DNA of 64,000 bases from Voacanga thouarsii. Its lineage: Eukaryota > Streptophyta > Magnoliopsida > Gentianales > Apocynaceae. This document shows positions 59,791 to 64,000 of this stretch, piece by piece. The first letter of the stretch is position 1. Each line of letters begins with the position of its first letter. The position numbers were made by a program, and so were the translations under genes. A model generated the notes under the pieces. The model worked only from the letters and a program-made list of their open reading frames with translations, ran no database searches and was not told the DNA's origin. The stretch covers positions 1,798,001 through 1,862,000 of the forward strand of contig JANUWF010001937.1 in the NCBI GenBank assembly GCA_026120185.1. The letters run 5' to 3'.

Positions 59791-61055
59791 TCAAGTAGAA
59801 GCAATATTCAAGAAATCAACAACTTCTTGTACTGTTGTAGGATCACATTTTAGTTGGGCAGGGAGTTGACCTTGTCTTCGTAGAATTGCCTTTCTTATAT
59901 GTGGGATTTTGTATTTGTTTGAACCTCTTTCCTTCATGATTACCCTCATGCATGACTGTAACGTTAAGAAAATATTGTCAGATTCCACACTATAATAAGC
60001 CTCAAATGAATTCAGAACAGCATTGACTAGATCATCAACAGATTTAGATGCTTCTTGCTGCTGTAATGACTGAATAGCTCTAAAGAATCCAAGGTCTAGA
60101 ACATTTAAATCTAGAGAGTTGGCAGGCTGGAACATCAAATGAATATCCAATCCTATTTGAGTAGCGGCTTGATAAAATGCAGCATCATTAGAAGTAATGT
60201 GAGTTCTGGCATTATCTTGCTGAATAAATATTGGATATTGTTGATCTTTTCCTGGCCACTTTTCTTTAATAGCAGGTAGAAGTCTTTCAATAAGCATATG
60301 TCTTATGGTTTCTCTCTTTATTGAAGTCATTGGTTTTATTTCCAGGGTCCCTGCAACTCTATTAGCACTATTTCTTTTAGCTGGTTCTTGAGTGACAAAG
60401 GGGAATATGCTAATTTTTCCAAAGAAGATTTCATTCCCCTGTGCATCAAATCTTGGATGAGCAATTGCAGCTAGGAACATGACTTTGTCAACAAAGTTTT
60501 TGCTTTTACAAGTGCGCAATGGATCTTCCTCTTCAGTAAGCAAATAATAACATTACTTCTTTTTTGACATGTAGAACCATTTCTTGTTAATGTGTATAAT
60601 GTTGTGCATGCCTATGAAAATTGGATCATGTGGAATGCTGCCTCTATCCAACATTGACAAGCAAAATTCCAGCCGAGATCTTTTGTTTTCTTCCTTCAAA
60701 TATAGTTTTATAGGGTTTGAATGACGCCGTATAATTCCATAATTCAGAAATCTACCCACTGAGCTCTTGCTTATTTTCAAAGCACATGCTAAAGATCGAA
60801 TAGATTTCCTCTTGGATAAAGGAATCCTGCGAATTTGAGTTGGGTCAATTTGCACTCGTTTTTGTCCACAATTTGATGTCTTCTTATGGTTCACATCCCC
60901 TTATTTTCCTTTTTTCCAAACACGACTAATAGTTTTTTTGGAGATTGAATATAATGAAGCCACCTTTTTTATTGCACCTCTTCTCAACTTTCCATCAATA
61001 CTATATTCCAATAGGCGTTGATAAATTGCTTTGCGGTCTTGATTGCCTAGAATTC
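59791..61055 (-). pseudogene. MLE transposase, main exon (DD39D; two stops; first catalytic Asp changed)
   Basis: One continuous frame without frameshift. The N-terminal HTH region is at 60895-61055 (AIYQRLLEYSIDGKLRRGAI, KVASLYSISKKTISRVWKK). A second HTH follows (SLACALKISKSSVGRFL). The first catalytic site reads IIHINKKWFYMSKKK where the family has VHIDEKWF, so Asp is Asn. The second is intact (FIQQDNARTHI) and the third lies at VLDLGFFRAIQ, 39 residues after the second. TAA stops occur just after WKKGK and after SKKK (60553-60555). It would cut and paste the element at TA sites. Confidence 0.92.
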
Positions 61056-61452
61056 CTGAAAGTCCAATCGGAGATGGGAGTAGAAAAATCCAAAGAAGAT
61101 CTTAGTGAAACTTTTTGATGAAGTTTATTGTATTTCCTAACTGGTTATATTTTCATTACAAATGAGAGTTAAAATTGCTCTAATCATGCAAAATAACAAA
61201 ACCTTAAAAATTTAATAAAGAAAATAAGTAAAACTAAAAAAATTAATATGGAATATAGGTAGCATGTTTCTCTTGTTAGTTTCCTTATCTATTTTCACTT
61301 ATAAAAACATTCTGAAATTGCTTTTCCTTGAATAGATTATTCCATAGTGCTAATATAAATATTGTGGTAGACATAGTATAAAGATTCTGGCACACGGATA
61401 ACAGAATCATTTATGTTTTGGTAAAGTAATGGGGTTGAAGAGAGTGTAGTAC
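61056..61452 (-). other. Predicted intron in the MLE transposase
   Basis: On the minus strand CACACAG|GTACTAC at 61453/61452 and GACTTTCAG|GAATTC at 61056/61055 form a GT-AG pair. Joining them gives a phase-1 junction that keeps the frame into the HTH region. The 397-bp interval is AT-rich and non-coding. Inference from sequence only. Confidence 0.55.
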
Positions 61453-61770
61453 CTGTGTGTAAGTTTGCATTTTCTGTGTTTGCTTCTGGATCCATGTTAT
61501 CTTCTCCACAAGGCTCTTCATTTAAGTTAAAGAGAAACTCAAGTGATGATATCTCATTTGATTCAGGATTGAGATTGAAGTTTTCAACAGCTTAATATTC
61601 TCTGGTGTAATATTAAGATCTGGCAATGGACTTCTTGATTTGCCCTGTTGATTACCTCCATCATCAGTGTTTGAATTTGTTGGTGTATTGTTAAGATCTG
61701 GACATGATCTGTCTTGTTGATTGCCTCCATCATCAGTGTTTGAATGTGTGAAAATGACATTCGAATCCAT
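61453..61770 (-). pseudogene. MLE transposase, N-terminal exon with DLN repeats
   Basis: ATG at 61770. The frame contains two copies of NTDDGGNQQ followed by PDLNNTP and PDLNITP, an internal duplication of ~25 residues. Near 61590 a one-base slip changes frame. The other frame then continues with NFNLNPESNEISS and FNLNEEPCGEDN to the predicted donor. The repeated D/N-L-N pattern is compatible with the acidic N-termini of plant MLE transposases. Confidence 0.55.
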
Positions 61771-61828
61771 TTGATATTCTTGCCCTTGATTATACTATAG
61801 AAGCTTTGTTGTATTTTATAAGAGCAGA

Positions 61829-62125
61829 TATTTGTTACTCTTTGTTTATAAATTTTGAATTGGGGTAGCTGAACCATTTTTGGTGGGAAAAAAACTAAAG
61901 TTAGTATTACTTGAAATCTTAATTCTCGTTTGAATAGGATGCAAAGTGGCGGGTTATGAAATTATAGGACATCAGACCTTTGTTTGCTCTTTATTTGTAA
62001 ATTTTTTTAATTAGGGCATCTGAATCATTTTGGTGGGAAAAAAAATGAAATTAGGATTTGCTTGAAATCTTAATTCTCGTTTGAATAGGATGAAAAGTGG
62101 CAGGTGATGAAATTAGGAATACGTA
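61829..62125. repeat. Tandem duplication of ~150 bp in the MLE 5' region
   Basis: The segment around CTTGAAATCTTAATTCTCGT and TTTGAATAGGATG occurs twice, offset by ~152 bp (61829-61980 and 61981-62125), just upstream of the transposase start. It could duplicate promoter sequence. Confidence 0.85.
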
Positions 62126-62333
62126 AAGTTTGCAGTGAAGTCTTGTTCAGCAATATTTTGACCCACTTTTTATAAAGAATTATATACTCAAGAGAAAGAA
62201 ACAAGTTGGAGTTAGTGCATTAAAATTTTGGAGTTTGTATACTTATCATTGAGTTTTAAGAGTAAAAATGGAAAAGAATATTTAATTAACTAAAAAACCC
62301 ACTTTTTTTAATTCCCGCACAATCGGTTAAAGA

Positions 62334-62359
62334 GGACACTTAATTTGGGACGGAGGGAG
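62334..62359. repeat. MLE terminal inverted repeat, right
   Basis: Inverted copy of the left TIR, followed by TA. Confidence 0.93.
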
Positions 62360-63559
62360 TAAGGTTTATACTAGGATGCAAGGCTGGAAGTTTAACCACC
62401 TTTTTTAGGCTGGGCGTTTGCAGTTAATAATGGCAGTCTTGTCATCATTCCTTTACACAATATGCATGCCACCCTCTTTGTATGTGTTTAGTGTTATACA
62501 CTACGCAAAAATCAGAATTTAGAGACAAAATTATTTCGTCTCTGAATAGAGATCAATTTGAGACAAAATAAAGACAAACTAATTTTTAAAAAATTAAAAT
62601 GAGATATTTGAGATACATTAGCGACGAAAATTATAAAACGATTCTATTTGGTCTCTAAATAGACGCAAAATAGAGACGAAAGTAATACCGTCTTAATTTT
62701 ATCTCTAAATAGAGTCAAAACAGCGATGACTCTCAATGCGTCTCGAATATCAGAGACAAATTAGATACGAATATTTTTCATCTCTAACTAAAATATTTCT
62801 ATTTAATCTCTAACAAAATGCAAAATAGAAACGATAGTAAAGCCGTCTTAATTTTGTCTCCCAATAGAGTCAGAACTATGACAACGGTCAACGCGTCTCT
62901 AATATTAGCGACAAAATAGAGAGAAAAAAGTTATTAGTCTCAAATATTAGAGACAAAACGAAGACAAAAATTTTATTAGTCTCTAAAGTGTTTAAAATTA
63001 GAAACTAAATAGAGACGAATATGTTCGTCTCTATTCTTTTATTACTCCATTTATTTGGATAATTGGTCTCAAAATTAGAGACGGTCTTAGTCATCTCTAA
63101 ATAGAGACATTTTAGAGATTATCAAATCCATTTCAAATATTTGAGACTAATTAGAGTCTATATTTTTTGTCTCTAAATTTTAGAGACGAAAAGCATTATT
63201 TATGTTTTTGTTTCTTAATTGACTCTAATTTCAAATTGCTCTCTAAAATTGGAGATGGCCTTAGTCGTCTCTAATTGGTCTCTAAATAGAGACGATTTAG
63301 AGATTATCAAATCCATCTCAAATATTTGAGACTAATTAGAGTTTATAATTTTTGTCTCTAAATTTTAGAGAGAAAAAAAAAGGATGATTTACGTTTTTGT
63401 CTCTAAATTAACTCTAATTTTGAGTCAATGGTCATTGTCTCCATTTGGATTTTACATTTCTATTTAGAGACAAAATAGACACCAATTTGAGTTGTCTTTA
63501 TATCTTTAAGTATATTTGACAAATTCAAAAAAATTATTATGTTAAAATAATAATAATTA

Positions 63560-63712
63560 TAGGGGATTACAAATTGAACATGAGCTTATAGCAAATCTAA
63601 TGGTTGGATCGGTAATTTTGTATGCTAATTTTTGTAAATGTATTACGTTTCAAGCTTTTATGTAGAATTATGCTAGATTACATGACAAACCATATCGATT
63701 ATCGTCAATTTG

Positions 63713-63759
<47 letters not shown>

Positions 63760-64000
63760 AATTTTAAAAAATCTAACGGTTAGATAATTAATTTGATATG
63801 CTAATCTTTGCAAATACATTAGGGTTTGAACTTTTATGTAAATATTATGATAGATCATGTGGCAAAACAAATCTGATTATCTTTAAATTTGGCCATAATA
63901 CTTTTTTTATAGCAATTTTAACAAATCAACGGCTAAATTATTAATTTGATATGCTAATATTCATAAATGCTTTAGGTTTTAGGCTTTTATACAGAGATTA
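63560..64000. repeat. ~150-bp repeat units, third location
   Basis: Units with GCTAGATTACATGACAAAC and TAACGGTTAGATAATTAATT recur at about 63686 and 63863. The longer spacing, 177 bp, is explained by a (TA)n run at 63716-63757. They are clearly related to the arrays at 40.3-40.8 and 47.6-47.9 kb. Confidence 0.75.
63716..63757. repeat. (TA)n microsatellite
   Basis: About 21 TA units within a repeat unit. Confidence 0.95.

Larger units (their letters stand above)
57045..62359 (-). mobile_element. Mariner-like element (MLE) with TIRs, TA duplications and cargo
   Basis: The left TIR CTTCCTCCGTCCCAAATTAA (from 57045) and the right TIR, which on the minus strand reads CTCCCTCCGTCCCAAATTAA (from 62359), match over ~26 bp with two mismatches. 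TA flanks both ends (57043-57044, 62360-62361). This is the terminal type shared by plant MLEs and Stowaway MITEs. A minus-strand DD39D-type transposase (59791-61770) belongs to the same family. The 5.3-kb length leaves ~2.7 kb of non-transposase DNA on the left, which carries three further coding traces. Confidence 0.93.
62499..64000 (+). mobile_element. CACTA transposon, one end, continuing past the window
   Basis: The terminus CACTACGCAAAAATCAG starts at 62499 after ATA. For ~970 bp the sequence is packed with GTCTCTAAAT/AGAGACGAAA-type words in both orientations, a second subterminal family distinct from the TTGGTAAT family at 7.75 kb. No ORF lies in the visible part. Confidence 0.75.

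Overview
This window is AT-rich repeat DNA from a flowering plant, probably a eudicot. I see no intact host gene, no tRNA or rRNA gene, no CRISPR array and no prokaryotic signal. Almost everything I can identify is transposable-element sequence: Ty3/gypsy and Ty1/copia LTR retrotransposons, CACTA, hAT and Tc1/mariner DNA transposons, and microsatellites. The plant assignment rests on the element families, on tRNA-iMet and tRNA-Asp type primer-binding sites, and on a fragment of a plant molybdenum-cofactor-sulfurase-like gene. I cannot name the species.

Layout. 1-5.8 kb: the 5' half of a minus-strand chromovirus-like gypsy element, with a 1.69-kb copia solo LTR in its reverse transcriptase. 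5.8-7.3 kb: plus-strand Athila-like leader and gag. 7.75-9.2 kb: one end of a CACTA element with the C-terminus of its accessory ORF. 10.5-14.76 kb: a probable 4.26-kb gypsy solo LTR. 14.8-18.7 kb: unrecognised AT-rich DNA. 18.675-40.022 kb: a SIRE-like copia element split by a 9-kb Athila-like element (23.297-32.330 kb) and, in its 3' LTR, by a 1.49-kb solo LTR (38.214-39.700 kb). 40.03-40.78 and 47.63-47.94 kb: an array of ~150-bp tandem repeats split by a non-autonomous Athila-related element (40.780-47.625 kb). 47.94-48.55 kb: more CACTA-like sequence. 48.56-52.3 kb: a minus-strand Tork/Angela-like copia fragment. 52.3-55.6 kb: an Ac-like hAT transposon. 57.045-62.359 kb: a mariner-like element with near-perfect TIRs and TA target duplications; it carries a dead transposase, a host-gene fragment, a DUF4283 fragment and an unknown DLN-motif ORF. 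62.499 kb to the edge: a second CACTA end.

The elements form a readable nesting order: CACTA and tandem-repeat DNA first, then the SIRE-like and non-autonomous LTR elements, then the Athila-like element and solo LTR inside SIRE. Target duplications support most steps. All coding regions are decayed by stops, frameshifts and active-site changes, many of which are G-to-A or C-to-T. The region looks like methylated, silenced heterochromatin. The most unusual object is the mariner-like element, because its TIRs enclose a recognisable piece of a host gene.
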